Shown here: one piece after another, positions 49,601 through 63,682 of the stretch
Numbering within the stretch: position 1 is the first letter of the stretch
Layout of the letters: the number at the start of each line of letters is the position of its first letter
Source: Bugula neritina
Taxonomy: Eukaryota; Bryozoa; Gymnolaemata; Cheilostomatida; Bugulidae
Reading direction: 5' to 3'
Length of the DNA: 64,000 nt
Assembly: GCA_964035545.1 (NCBI GenBank)
Contig: OZ037767.1
Location: forward strand, 28,749,628-28,813,627
The notes under the pieces: model-generated
Seen by the model: the letters and a program-made list of their open reading frames with translations, nothing else
What the model was told of the DNA's origin: nothing
Databases searched by the model: none
Program-made: the position numbers and the translations under genes

Positions 49601-52600
49601 TTGTCTTCCCTCAACTGGTTGGCCAGAGCTTCACATTCCTGACGTGTGACAGAGAGAGCTGACTCTAAATGAGTTAGTCTAGACTCTGAACTCTTGAGTT
49701 GAGAAGACAACTCTGCGTTAACAGCGTCGGTCTCTTCACGGGCTAAGATCATCTCCTAACATACAATGTAATAAACTGTATATTTCTACTACCTCAACTA
49801 CAACTAGAAGAAAAGAAACTATCGGAGCTCAAAAACACTGAAGAAAATGAAAATACACCTTGTACTCACCTTGTTGAGCTTGTCAATAGATTTATCTTTT
49901 GTTTCTATTTGAGATTCGAGTTTGATGAGAGCAGCTTGTGATGTGGCATACTCTTTCTGCAGACTTGACAACTCATCTCTCAAACCATCCTTCTGCTTTT
50001 GAAACTACAACCAATGACTATAGAACATAGGTGGCTACAGTACATAGGTGGCTACAGTACAACAAAAATCCATACCAGCCAGTGATTGGCTTAATCAATC
50101 AGCTCATTGACTTATCCATCAGGTGAGTGAAAAAGAGCAAACCTCAACTTGGTTAAAGTTTTTCTGTTACAATGCCACGCATGTCACCATGTAACACATG
50201 TTTTGTATCACAAAAAAATTAATATTGGTAGGTTCTACCTAACACAGTGTTTTGTAAGCATGCTTGTAAAGACATATGTCATCAGCATATCATTTAACCG
50301 TATATAAAACATTCCTACTAATCACAAATTGCATTTTCAACAAACATATATTTAATTTGCTAAGAATATTCCAACAAATTGCTAGGTGACGGAAGACTGC
50401 TAATGACAAGGAAGAGAAAGAGCTTACGGCAGCGAGCTGTTGCTGCCAGTGATCACACTGCTGCTGGAGGGAGTCCAAGTGTTCATCTTTCTCTGCTCTC
50501 TTTGCTTGCAGCTCCTTCTTCAAGTTTATCATCTTCAAATTGATTACTTTACTTGTGACATCAAGTCACACATGAGCATATCATGGCATTATAGCATGAC
50601 ACAAAGATTATATCCTATCGTTATTTATCCATAAGAAGTCATCTTAACTCAAGATGCAGGGCTTGATGCTACATTTTAAATGATGTCCAAATGATTCACC
50701 AATGAAAGAAACTTATTGGAAACTGTTCCACCCAACACATTATATGTATTAGAGACAGAGACAGGTAAAGAGAGACTATACAAAGACAATAGATAGAGCT
50801 GAGGACAGCACGCAGAAAGAATACCTGATGTTGAAGTCTGTCAGATACTGAGCATTGCTCCTCTAAGTCAGCTGATTTCACCTGAGATGACTTCTCCACT
50901 TCAAGCAGTCTCTGTTTCAATGACTTTATCTCAGATTCACTCGCCAACTTCTATAAAACCCATAGAGCTGTGCTCTAACTTTACAGTAGACAGTAGAATA
51001 ATAAACTTGTCATAGTATATAAAGGAGGCCTATTTTACGGGTTATGAGGTGGCTATACGATACAGCGAATAAATTAGCATTAGTTAGAAACTAGCATTTC
51101 ATTTGAAAACCATAACATTACAGCAAGTAGAAAGATTCGACAGAAAGTGTTGGCTAGTAATTACAAAGTTTTTAAGTGGAAGAGCTGTATTGTACGGTAG
51201 GGTGGTCTACATATAACACAACATTTGACTACATACGACACCAGCAGTACAGAGAGTGCGTAATATGAGGACACAGAAAACACAGTGCAGCTGTACATCT
51301 GCAATAGTGCACTCACTACATTGTATCCAACACTATAGTATAGAATACAGTAAGGGCTCTAACACTGCCAAACAACAGGCATACAACAGTCTACCTGCTG
51401 TTTGAGATTCTTATTGGTCTGCTGACTCGTCTCCAGCCTCTTTCTCAGACTACTCATCTCCGTCTGCACCTCCTTCATTCGGCTGTCCAACATCTGACTT
51501 CGGCCATCATTCTCTGATAACTTAGACTTCAGTCTACTCACTTCCGACAATAACCGAGATCTCTCACTATTGCTACCTGCGAGATACAGAACTGAGGCTG
51601 TGACTGGTTATGATGTCATCACTGCTTCAACTACTGCATCACACGTCTGCTTCTTTACCAACGCTTTGGTGATGCGACTTCGCGATGCAAAAAAGACGAT
51701 CCTGATGATGAATGGAAACTTTTACCAAATCAAAGATGAGGTTGTTAAATAAGGTTAATATGACAAAAATATTCAGATATTATAACAGAAAGATATACAT
51801 TGATAAACACTACCGGTACAACACTAGATAAAGTAATGAAAGAATATACAATACAATACATGAAGTAAATACGCATAAAACGAACAACGTAGAAGTATTT
51901 CACTCACCAATTTTTTCTGCCTTCTTCTGCACTTTCTCTTTAGCGTCCAGAGCAAGCTGAGTCAACTTGAGCCGTGACTCTGCGTCATCTAATGCTATCT
52001 GTAACTCACACACTTCACTGTTCTTACATATCAGTTGAGACCTACACATGGTATGATACATACTATACATGGTATGATACATACTACACATGGTATGATA
52101 CATACTACACATGGTATGATACATACTACACATGGTATGATACATACTACACATGGTATGATACATACTACACATGGTATGATACATACTACACATGGTA
52201 TGATACATACTACACATGGTATGATACATACTACACATGGTATGATACATACTACACATGGTATGATACATACTACACAAGGTATGATACATACTACACA
52301 TGGTATGATACATACTACACATGGTATGATACATACTACCCAAGGTATGATACATACTACACATGGTATGATACATACTACACATGGTATGATACATACT
52401 ACACAAGGTATGATACATACTACACATGGTATGATACATACTACACAAGGTAAGATACATACTACACATGGTATGATACATACTACACATGGTATGATAC
52501 ATACTACACAAGGTATGATACATACTACACATGGTATGATACATACTACACATGGTATGATACATACTACACAAGGTAAGATACATACTACACAAGGTAA

Positions 52601-55600
52601 GATACATACTACACATGGTATGATACATACTACACATGGTATGATACACACTATACATGGTATGATACATACTATACGTGGTATGATACATACTACACAT
52701 GGTACGATACATACTATACATAGTACGATACATACTACACATGGTACGATACATACTACACATGGTACGATACATACTACACATGGTACGATACATACTA
52801 TACATAGTATGATACATACTACACATGGTACGATACATACTATACATAGTATGATACATACTATACATAGTAAGATACATACTATACATGGTATGATACA
52901 TACTACACATGGTACGATACATACTACACATGGTATGATACATACTACACATAGTATGATACATACTATACATAGTAAGATACATACTATACATGGTATG
53001 ATACATACTACACATGGTACGATACATACTACACATGGTATGATACATACTACACATGGTATGATACATACTACACATGGTATGATACATACTATACATG
53101 GTATGATACATACTATACATGGTATGATACATACTACACATGGTATGATACATACTACACATGTTATGATACATACTATACATGTTATGATACATACTAC
53201 ACATGGTATGATACATACTATACATGTTATGATACATACTACACATGGTATGATACATACTATACATAGTAAGATATAAGAACTACAGAAATATGTTCAT
53301 ACTATATACATATATTTTGTGATATTCTACTTAAGCCAGTAATTTATATATTAAACCTTCATTGCAATGACAGAAAATCTTTAATTTTATTTTGTTTTAT
53401 TTACTATGCATATTCCTGAGGAATATAAATTAAACATTACTCTAATGCTATAATTATATTTGTTGTGAAACATTTAATTTTTTTTTTCAGTGTAAAACTT
53501 GATAGAGTTGTTACATCAGCATAAAGGAGTGCATCTGACGAAAGTTGTACCTCAACTGAACGAGTTCTTCTCCATCATAGGTAGCAGTTATCTTCTCCTT
53601 ACTCTCAATCTTACACGCCAATGTCTCTAGTCTCCCCAGCTGATCAGACGTCACCTGGATCTCCTGCTGACACAGCGTCAGCTTCTTTTCTGATTCCTCC
53701 AGCTGACACTTCAGCTCTACATTCTCCATCTTGATGTGCTCCGTCTCTTGTACTTGTGCCTCCAGAGTACCGGTTCTATCAGAAATAGAAATTCCCCATA
53801 CATAGCTGTTTGGATGATTTTGAATCAATTCCTGCTCACCTTCACATCTGGGGATAAACACACACATACCTTTGTTTATGATCTTGAAGTAGACTTTCCA
53901 TGTTTCTGAATTCATCTTGCAATGTGTTTAGTTTGGATGATTTAGATTTCAACTCATCCTGAAGAGTGCCTATATCTGTTAGTCATAAAACAAACCTGAT
54001 GTAAAACTAAGCCTAAAATCCAGAAAAGTAAAAACATTCGGAACTGATACTACATACACAGAAAATAGAACTCTCCTTTGAAGTATTGTCAGCACAATGC
54101 TATATTCAAAGAACATACTATTTCCTGTAAGTTGTAGAACAATTCATTGGCAAGTCCCTAAGAACCATTGGGTGCACCAGCACTGTAAAATCCCAAAAAA
54201 CACCAGAATATAAAAGACAAAGCGGCCACACCTGAAACAAACTGCAAATTATGTGTTTTCTCAGCCCCCACTGCCTTTTCCTTTTCTTCAAGTTGTACTT
54301 GGAGTTGTGCGACCTGATTATGCAGCTCCGCATTCTGTCCGACGATAGCCTTAGATTCTATAGCTCCACATTCCAGATTGTGGACTTTGCCATGTAACTC
54401 GGCCAATTGTAGATTGAGTTGCTTGTTAGCTAAGGCTAAATGAGACGATTCCGCAACTTGTTTCTCCTTCAAACTACACAATAGAGAGATAAACAATTCA
54501 AAGGAAAGACAACTTACAATTTTGTCCAACGTGATAAATGCACCTCATCAGCCTTATTACAACAAGATAAATAGTTTCAAAAGAATAAAATTATAGTAGA
54601 AGTGATACCACAACATTTTTAAATGAAGCAGTCATTAAAACTCAGGGCCAGATAAATCTTAGTCCTAGCAAATAGTTTTACATCAGATAACATTATGTTG
54701 AGCTAATATATAATATTTTAGTCATAATCAAGAACTAAAATATTGAGGACGGTTATTCTCGGCAGCAAATCTCACAGACCTGAGTTCGTTCTGCAGCGCT
54801 GCCAACTGCTCCTCCAAGTCTCTATTCCGAGTCAACAAACTCTTCTTCTCTCGATCTCTTCTTTTCACGTCTTTTCTCAGTTCCAGACAAGTCTGAGAGT
54901 CTTCCGTTGACAACTCCTTCTCCTGGAACTCCAGCTGTTTCGCCAGTTGCACCGCGTTGTCCCTCTCAACCCTCAGCCTGGGAAATTATGAGTATGTCAC
55001 CTCAGTTCTAATTGCAGGAAATTGCTACTTTTCACTGATACACTTTAGTACCTGCTCTTTATGAAGTTCCCCGTTTCTGTCTCCTTTAGACTACACCTAC
55101 TTTGATACCTTTTCAGTAACAAGAGTAAATGGAGAAGATACCAGTTACTAACAAGGTAGATACACTAATAATGTAGACTACTAACAAGGTAGATACACTA
55201 ATAATGTAGAAGTAGATAAATAACAAGGTAGATATACTAATAATGTAGATGTAGACTACTAACAAGGTAACTATACTAATAATGTAGAAGTAGATAAATA
55301 ACAAGGTAACTATACTAATAATGTAGAAGTAGATAAATAACAAGGTAACTATACTAATAATGAGATGTACGAACGAGTTAATAAGACTCTGCTGTTCTTT
55401 CATTCTCTCCTCAGTTAACTTCAGCATCTCATTTATTTGTTTCAGTCTTTTACTACTTTCTGCTGCATTCACTTGAGTACCGTGATTCCTGGCTTCAGAT
55501 TGTCTGTATTACAAAGATAAAACAAACTTTCCATCAGTTTATCAAGATTCCTAGCAATGTGTGACATATACAGGGCAATAAATGACAGTTATATATGCAT

Positions 55601-56907
55601 TAGTAAAACACTATTGAGTTAGCAGGATATATTTAGAGAATATAGTTCAATAAATCCAGACCTGAGAGCTTTCTCTAAGGCCTTCACCTCATTCTGTAGA
55701 GACACGACACTCTCCTGTAACTGAGACACCAACTGTTTGTAAGTAGATATGTTATCACTGACTGTCGTGTGCTCAGAGGTGATCTGCATATGACACACAA
55801 AACAAGTGGTAAAAGTGGAATGATTTAGTACCAATTGCTGTAGATGAATTATCAACAGACACAAACAAGTAGTATAACCAGTGCAATAATGTACTACCGA
55901 TTAGATGTAGTTTATTATTGTCAAAGTTACGAATAACACTATTTTACAAAGAAATCATGTTACTGAAAGAGCTGTTACGATAATAAGTTAAAATGAATTT
56001 TATATATACAATAATAAATTAGAACCAATGCTACAATATGAAAGTGGAAAGCCAAAAATAACAAAATGATTAAAATTTCAAGAAATTACACTACAGAATC
56101 TGAATTGCATGTGGAAACAACTCTGGTACTAACCTCACTCAGCTGAGTGTGTGTCACCATCAGTTTGTTTACTAAGGAGTCTTTTTCACTCTCCAACTTA
56201 GAATTGGCTCTTTCCAAGTCATAGAGTCTCTTCCTCAAGTCGTCTCTGTTACTGTCTCCACCGCCCGAGTTAAAGAGAGGGTGGTTAGCAAACACAGCAT
56301 CAACCATGTCAACGCCCCCATCTCCATACTTTATACAACAAAATAATCTTAGGCTAGCTCGTACAATCTCAGGCTAACTCATATAATAAACAACATAGAA
56401 AGAAATCTAAACAAAATTAAAAAAATTGCATCCACAGAATCAGTTAGTTAGTCAATTAATTACATACGCCCAGTTACTAGGTTTACCTTACTAAACCGGA
56501 ACCTTCTGTGAGGGCTGTTTGGTGAAGGTGATGACCGGCCATGACCTTTACGATGCACAGGAGGCGGGGTCGTATGCAACTCGTCTATGGTAAAGCTCTG
56601 TAAAACAGGTGTGTTGGTGCCGGAGCCATGTCTGGTGGTTCTAGAAGTAGTGGGCTGCCTAGGTGACGACCTAAAAGTCACATTTTACTCAGTTCCACCA
56701 TAAACCAGATTTATGTAAAACATTGTGTTTTGCTAAAAAATACGAGTGATAAAACATTCACACAAAATATATAAATAATTATATATAGTAGACTGACTTA
56801 GCACTTGACAGAGAGCTGAGAGTTCGTTCTGTTACGCTTATTCTTTCTTTCAAGGCTTGAACATTAGAGAGTAAATCATCAGATATTTTATTAGTTGCAA
56901 GAGCCAT
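43642..56907 (-). CDS. Long coiled-coil protein, about 1,560 residues, family not identified
   Basis: About 30 exons join in phase. From the start: 56907-56798, 56670-56487, 56328-56134, 55783-55662, 55503-55375, 55096-55052, 54977-54780, 54473-54232, 53975-53870, 53775-53551, 52041-51908, 51576-51395, 50950-50825, 50532-50428, 50004-49870, 49755-49561, 49324-49157, 49024-48887, 48739-48571, 48325-48186, 47734-47624, 47464-47285, 46964-46741, 46433-46316, 45934-45795, 45485-45281, 45141-44980, 44591-44383, 44055-43874, 43751-43642. The N-terminus (MALATNKISDDLLSNVQALK) is followed by a Ser/Pro/Arg-rich disordered stretch (KGHGRSSPSPNSPHRRFRF), then nearly unbroken heptad-rich coiled coil (for example DLEEQLAALQNELR, QLEEKEKAVGAEK). 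The tail is polar (QKAKSPDNK, stop). No catalytic or membrane domain seen; a scaffold of Golgi, centrosome or cytoskeleton type is possible but not shown. The junction between exons 5 and 6 is least certain. Confidence 0.8.
47755..47985. repeat. 14-bp minisatellite in coiled-coil gene intron
   Basis: About 16 copies of gtagagagtgagag and variants (tgacag, atacag). Confidence 0.88.
52045..53275. repeat. 21-bp minisatellite, about 58 copies, in coiled-coil gene intron
   Basis: The unit is tatgatacatactacacatg plus g with few variants. Because 21 is a multiple of three and the unit lacks stops in several frames, it makes long open frames on both strands. On the minus strand the last unit supplies the acceptor (catgtgtag) of the exon at 52041-51908. 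Every unit on that strand also carries gtatgt, a donor-like sequence. Confidence 0.93.
55140..55370. repeat. Minisatellite of about 33-36 bp in coiled-coil gene intron
   Basis: Units contain aacaaggtagatacactaat with a tgtagaagtagataaat or tgtagactact end, about six to seven copies, starting a few bases from the donor of the exon ending at 55375. Confidence 0.85.
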
Positions 56908-56999
56908 TGGACATCTTATTTCATCTAACAATGTATTACAATATTATTAAAATAGAAGAATCCAAAATTATATGTTGTAGTTTGAAGAAGTTTCAGTCA

Positions 57000-57790
57000 T
57001 TGTTATTCATATTGTATTTACTATCAGTATCAGTATCCCTATTAGTATTACTATTAGGTTTAGTATTACTGTATTTATAATTATGACTATGATGACAGAA
57101 TATGGGTATACTATTAGTATCAGTAAGAGTATCAGTATGAATATCACTAAGACTACGTCTATACAAATTTCTATACTCTATATTATATTTATAAGTATAA
57201 GTACAAACACAGTGACTAAGCTAATTAATATTATTACTATTAGCATAGTGATACTGATAGTGATACTAACACCAACAGACAATAGTAAATCTAAACAGTA
57301 AATGTATTTGTAATACTAATCTGTAATCAGTAATCATAATCATAATGTCTAAGTCTTATACGTATAGTTATAGTCACTATTACTAATAGTATTACTATAC
57401 TTATAGTTATACTTATAGCATTAACTTCAAGTTCAACTAATAGTAATACTATTACTATCACTATCAGTATTATTAACAGACTTAGTATTACTTATTACTA
57501 TTAGACTTAGTAATACTAATAGTATTATTATTACAGTTACTGTTAGTGTTACTATTACTGTATAAGTATTAGTATTATTAATATTATTAGTATTACTATT
57601 ATTATTAGTATTAGTATCTGTATTACTATTACTATTAGTATTACTATTAGTATTACTATTACTATTAGTATTAGTATTACTATTAGTATTACTATTAGTA
57701 TTAGTATTACTATTAGTAAATGTAATACTTATACTAATGTAATTGAGTATTACTATTACTATTAGTGAATTACATAGTTTTGCTATTATT
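57000..57790. repeat. Degenerate ATT/ACT/AGT low-complexity block
   Basis: Long run of tattactattagtattact-type units in the spacer between the divergent coiled-coil and SYAP1 genes. Same style as the blocks at 34.9-35.4 and 39.4-40.2 kb. Confidence 0.85.
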
Positions 57791-57899
57791 GCATAAATTA
57801 AAGTAGAATAATTTTTTTTGTATTTTAATTTAATAAACTATAGGATTCTTATATTGTTATTTTCATTGATATATAAAATATTTTTAACTACACAACATA

Positions 57900-58326
57900 A
57901 ATATCAATGAACTTGAATTTCGTGACAGCCGCCTAGCCAATAGCATATTTCCATGATTGGCTGCATTGAATAATGCGTCATGATCAAAACAAACTTTACT
58001 TGCAAAGGTAATAACCAAGATAGCTACCATTTTGGCGGTGATGACGTAGTGATTTTAAATTAGAGGTAAATTTGTATACTGCACACAAAAGCTACTTTAA
58101 GTAAAATATATGTATAGAGATGTAGGCAGTTAACACTTTCGCGCAACAACAAGTTGCTTCAGTGTCTATAAATTTAATCATTACTCGAGATTGGCGATGA
58201 GACGGAGTGGCACAAGTACTAGTGAGCGAAGCTGCTCTATGTTTTCATTTTTCTTATAACGCAACGATTACAGATAGATTTTGACAGATTATCGTTATTT
58301 GCTAGCTTTTTCTAAACCTATTTATT
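57900..58326. promoter_or_regulatory. Putative promoter region of SYAP1, shared spacer with the coiled-coil gene
   Basis: The least AT-rich part of the divergent spacer. It holds a CCAAT in gccaatagc near 57935, a tgacgta CRE-like motif near 58040 next to ttttggcggtg, and several CpG dinucleotides. Motif-based guess; no start site can be fixed. Confidence 0.35.
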
Positions 58327-61300
58327 ATGTTTAAAGCACTGAGTGATAACTTTTCGTCTTTTATTGGTGGAAAATCCCAATCCGCTGCAGCTACTACTAC
58401 TAGCACGGGTTCAAATAATCATAACGATAATGGTGATTCTTCTGGAAAAGAAACGACTAACGACGATGTAAAATCTCATGATGTTGGGGAAGGTGGAAGT
58501 GAAGCAAGTGGTGCAGGTGAAGAAAATGCTGCGGTGAAGCAGCAAGCTAAATCTCCACCTCCAAGACCAACTCCACCGCTAAAATCAGACAGCATTTCTA
58601 AGCAGGGCTCTCTTTCTGAAAGTGAAAAGGAACCATTAAAGTCAGCTGGCGATGATAAAACTTCAAATGAGACAGACACATCTAAGGGTGTAAACAGTGA
58701 CAAAAATGGCTCCAACAAAATAGATAAACTTGATGAGGTTGCTGACAAAGCCCGTGAGTGGGGAAGTAAGTTTTATTTCAAATTTTATTCCAAATGTATA
58801 ATATCCACATCATTGTTGTCATAATTACTGTCTATGTATATTTTTTTATTTTATATTTTCATTATTATTATAGAAATATTAGTTTGTGCATCTATGTGTT
58901 GAGTTGAAGATTTGGACCGACTTGTGTTGGAATGAAGATATTTAGTTTTACTTATGAATCATAAATGTGAATTGTTCAATTATTTTATTCCTAAGACAGT
59001 ATTGAATTCTGGGGGTATAAATTATGATTCCAAACGTAGATGACAGTAACTTGTTTTTTGATATGCCTTCAATCATTGTTACTAAATAATATTGCAAAGG
59101 TCTAGCATAGGATATTCATATTAGTAGAAAAAATTACATGAAACATTGGTTCAAAAAAGCAGTATGCATTTTTTCAAAGACAATAAATTAAAAATTCTGA
59201 GTTTAAGTTTTGGTATTCAACATCATATTGGTTCAATTTGTCACTTTTTGGAGAAAAAGTATTTTTAGTTGTTCTTGAAATTATAGTTTTTATTAGAATA
59301 TAAAAAGTAGTCACAAATGTTTCATTGTGACCATTTTTTTGGGTACATACTCAGGATTGCTATATGATTGAATTGACATGTTGTTCACATCCTTCTCTTA
59401 TGATAATTTACAGAAACTGAAGAAGTCTCACATGTTTCTCTTTAAATTACTGTCCTTTGAAATTGTTATTGTTTTTCATAGTTAAATCGTTTTGCTCAGA
59501 GAACACTTTGCCAACAATTAGCTGCTTTTTACTTGATCTTTGTTAAAATATGCATGCCCAACTTTAGCTGTTTTATCTCATTAACATATTGAGTTATAAA
59601 TGGCAAACTGTTGGTGATCTTATATATAACTTTGAGATTGTTCCCATAAACACACATCTGCATTAATAAATGACATAAAAACAAATAAATTTTGGAATTT
59701 GGAATTTTTATGATCTCTGGTAACTATAATTGATATTTTACTCGTTTTGCCGCTGTAGAGTGATTATGCCAATGCAGTTGTAGCATATCATTCACTCAAA
59801 GCATTAGTGACTTATTTGGTATTTAATATACTCTTGTTTTTGTAGGCTATTTATTTAGCATGACAAAAACTGCTGGTGCTAGCGTTAGTGCTAAAGCAAA
59901 GGAACTGAAGAAAGCAGTTGCTGAAAATGTAAGTTGTAATAATATATTGACTGTGCAACCACCTAATGGTATTAAATTCATTCTCTATATGTGATATTGA
60001 TTAATACTGTCTCTATATTGATAATTGTGCTGTCTGACAGCGAGTTTTGATCTCAATAATGTGCTGCCACATTATGCCAAAGAAGATTTTGTTGCTAAAG
60101 TTTCAGGTTATTCCAGCCTGCAATATCTAGCTGGCTTAAAAATATATTGTCTGGTCTAAATCATCTTCAACGCTGCATGTTAACATTTGTTGACTTGCCT
60201 TCTTTTACCGTGAATTATTAAATTATTGAATGTTTTATGTTGGTTTGAGTATTTAATTTGATTTTTTGCAATTAATTTGTTGTATTTATGGAACAGACTA
60301 TTATTGGAGACTTCGTGAAAGAACAAGACAAATTTGTCTCAGAGAAAAAAGAGAAAGCCCGAGCCAGTGAAGCCGCAGTGCCACCGTGGGTTGGGTATAA
60401 CGAAGAAGAGCAAATGAAAACACAGATGTTGGCTTTGTCTAATGTACGTCTTTGTTGTTTAACTTGACTTTGATCACTACTATTGGTGGCTACAATAACA
60501 ACTACTACTACCACGGCTACTACTACTAATACTACTGCTACTACTACTAATACCACGGCTACTACTACTAATACTACTGCTACTACTACTAATACTACTG
60601 CTACTACTACTAATACTACTGCTACTGCTGCTGGCTACCAATGCTGTTAATACTGTCTCATATTTATATGTAATTTTATATATTATAATTTGGCTATGTC
60701 TATTAGTGCCCCATCAGCATTTCTCATTTTCACCATAAAATCACCCTCAAGCAAAAGGTTATGGGTGATTTAGCAAACTGTGGGTGAATTAGAATTTGCT
60801 GATTAGTTATTACCTTGTCAGATAATATTTTTTAAGATGTTTGCTTTAGAAATGTCAACACGGTTCCTATATCAGTTGATTTGAAATGTATCTCATTAAT
60901 CAGACTGTGTTATGAGTTGCTACATTATTACTATACTGTACTATACATACTGTGCTATAAGTTGCTACATTATTACTATACTATACTATACATACTGTGC
61001 TATAAGTTGCTACATTATTACTATACTATACATATTGTGCTATAAGTTGCTACATTATTACTATACTATACATACTGTGCTATAAGTTGCTACATTATTA
61101 CTATACTATACATATTGTGCTATAAGTTGCTGCATTATTACTATACTATACATACTGTGCTATAAGTTGCTACATTAATACTATACTATACTATACATAT
61201 TGTGCTATAAGTTGCTACATTATTACTATACTATACATATTGTGCTATAAGTTGCTACATTATTACTATACTATACATATTGTGCTATAAGTTGCTACAT

Positions 61301-63682
61301 TGTTACTATACTATACATATTGTGCTATAAGTTGCTGCATTATTACTATACTATACATACTGTGCTATAAGTTGCTACATTAATACTATACTATACTATA
61401 CATATTGTGCTATAAGTTGCTACATTGTTACTATGCTATACTATACATACTGTGCTATAAGTTGCTACATTATTACTATACTATACTATACTATACACAT
61501 TGTGCTATAAGTTGCTACATTGTTAATATACTATACCACACATATTGCTATTTTACTGATAAAGCCTCTTAAGTTGTATTGTTATATCTGCACTGCAGGC
61601 TGTCACTACTGATGCCATCAGTAACTAGCACAGCTCATTGATTTACGCTCAGAGTAATGCTCTCTGAAGATGTGCAGATCAATTTACAGCAAAATCAGAT
61701 GGCTTCAGATAATAAACCTTTAATGGCTAATGGACTTGTCAAGTGCTTATGTCTTACTTCTTTTTGTGTCTCAGTGCGAGTTTTAGACTGACAAATTCTT
61801 ACACACTTAGAACCACAGTTGGCTGTGTGGAATTTATATGTGCAGACACTAGACCTCGTGAGAAAATTTGACTCATCTACTTGTAAATTTTTGTTACTAT
61901 TTTTTCTTTTAAGTCGTTTTTCTAGACTATCCAGTTTACTTCTTTTTAGGACAAGAGAAACTTTCTTCGAAATCCTCCCACTGGTGTGCAGTTTCACTTT
62001 GATTACAATACTTGTTATCCAGTTGCCATGGCAACCTTGGCTGAAGATGATAGACTGAAAGACATGAGGTTTCAGTTGGTACCCAAACTGTAAGTGTTGT
62101 CAGTACTTGTAGTCGTAAGTGCCTGTTGCATGGAGTCTAACTTATCAATTATTAAAGGTAAAATTTACTTAACATTGATAATGCTATGTTTCAGTTTAAG
62201 CTCCTGTAATCACTACATGTAAAACCTTATTATTTGTAGCAAAATTTATTTAACAACCACGGTACACATGAGAACACACTTTTATGCTGAATAGTTAATT
62301 GTATGTTACGAGCCGAGTTGTTTTTAGGGTCAGTGAGCATGATTTCTGGAGGAACTACTTCTACAGAGTTTCTTTGATAAAGCAATCAACTCAGTTGACC
62401 TCATTGGCCAAGCAGTCCACCAACACAGGTACTGCTTCTAATGCATTTCATTGATTTCGTATCACTGTTATGTAACTCTATTAAATTAGTTTCTTATATG
62501 CTATGCTACTGGCTAACGACTTCAAACCATAATATACTCAATAAAGTCACTGAACTGTAGTAATGGTGGCTTATAATTTTATGAAGCCTTAGATCTTCAA
62601 CTTTGTGTTAGATCCCTTGCTAACTATCATCTACCTTGAAACAATTTCATGTAACTTAATACTTTAGTGTACTGCATCTCTAAATGGTAATAGGAATATA
62701 TATCATATGACTGAACACTGATGAATCTTTTGTACTGCTTTTTATTGTGATTGTGTAATTCTGTTGTATTTTTATATGTAATTATTGTTTTTTACTTTCT
62801 AGCTCTATAATGGCATGTATATTATCTGCCTATATAAAATAATCTAGCCAGCTGTACTATTCACAGTAGCTACTATCCTGTCTATGCACAATACGTAATA
62901 TAATCCTTACCGTGTTGTACTTATGTTCTGTTTGCACGCTGCTATGTTGTGATCATTGTTGAAGGTTCCAATAACACGACAACTGATACAATTGAAAAAC
63001 CGCCTGCTGTAGACTCTACGGTAGATGCAGGTAATGGAGTGCTAGCAGATATCCTGGCATGATGTTGTTTAGAAATGCAAGAATTTTATGTAGTTACTCG
63101 GAGAGCTACTTAATATGATTTTAAAACCATAAAACATGAACATAGAATTAAAATGAAAATTAGAACCCACACCCAATAATAGTATTTTGATGCCAAACAC
63201 ATGATACTTATGTGTGTTATGGTTCTTTGATTGTTCTGATGGTTTATTTTACTGCCATAGTTTCAACTTGCATCACTATAATGTTAACAGACGGTGGTAA
63301 GACCATTCCAAGTGAGGCAGCAGCTGCCGATATTGATGCCGGCACAGACGAGGCAGAGCTGACTGTGGGCACTGATGAGTTCATCAGTGATGCGTACAAC
63401 TTGGAGATCAGTGACGAAGATCTGATGCGTGAAATGGAGGCTCTGCGAGCATCTCCTGGTGTAGACGATCGTAAGTTGTGGCAATACAATACCAAGTCTG
63501 CGTGTTTTCATTGTTGAACCGTAGTTATAAGATATGCTGTACTTGACATTTTAGAGGAATGGGAGGCAGAGCTACAGAAAGAGCTCAATGATTACGAGGT
63601 GGTGTCAGGGTCGAATGAGTTAGATGATGAAGCACTAGAGAAGGAAATTATGCAAGAGATTAAAGATACAAGTACAGCATGA
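58327..63682 (+). CDS. SYAP1: Synapse-associated protein 1 (BSD domain)
   Basis: Eight exons: 58327-58765, 59846-59928, 60297-60443, 61950-62089, 62328-62428, 62965-63030, 63291-63470, 63555-63682, 427 residues. The N-terminal exon is a low-complexity Ser/Lys/Asp-rich region ([14 protein letters not shown]). Then [20 protein letters not shown], the conserved [18 protein letters not shown] and [16 protein letters not shown], and the BSD domain at about 224-296 ([39 protein letters not shown] with the FW pair, YRVSLIKQ). The acidic C-terminus ([16 protein letters not shown]) is also typical. Order and spacing match animal SYAP1, an adaptor linked to Akt signalling and found at synapses; the biochemical role is poorly defined. 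No AATAAA was found downstream; ATTAAA at 63807 is a weak candidate, and 63683-64000 holds nothing else. Confidence 0.95.
60485..60640. repeat. Trinucleotide-like (ACT/GCT/AAT) repeat in SYAP1 intron
   Basis: Array of ctactactactaatactactg units just after the exon ending at 60443. Confidence 0.88.
60905..61550. repeat. 40-bp minisatellite in SYAP1 intron
   Basis: About 15 copies of a unit tgtgctataagttgctacat plus tattactatactatacata. Copy length varies by five-base steps (ctata), a sign of slippage nested in the larger repeat. Confidence 0.9.

Noticed and set aside
51900-53279. Very long open frames of up to 455 codons on both strands
   Set aside because: Product of a 21-bp repeat without stops; only the last part (52041-51908) is a real exon by phase and coiled-coil sequence.
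58476-58748. Minus-strand open frame opposite SYAP1 exon 1
   Set aside because: Shadow of the low-complexity Ser-rich coding exon.
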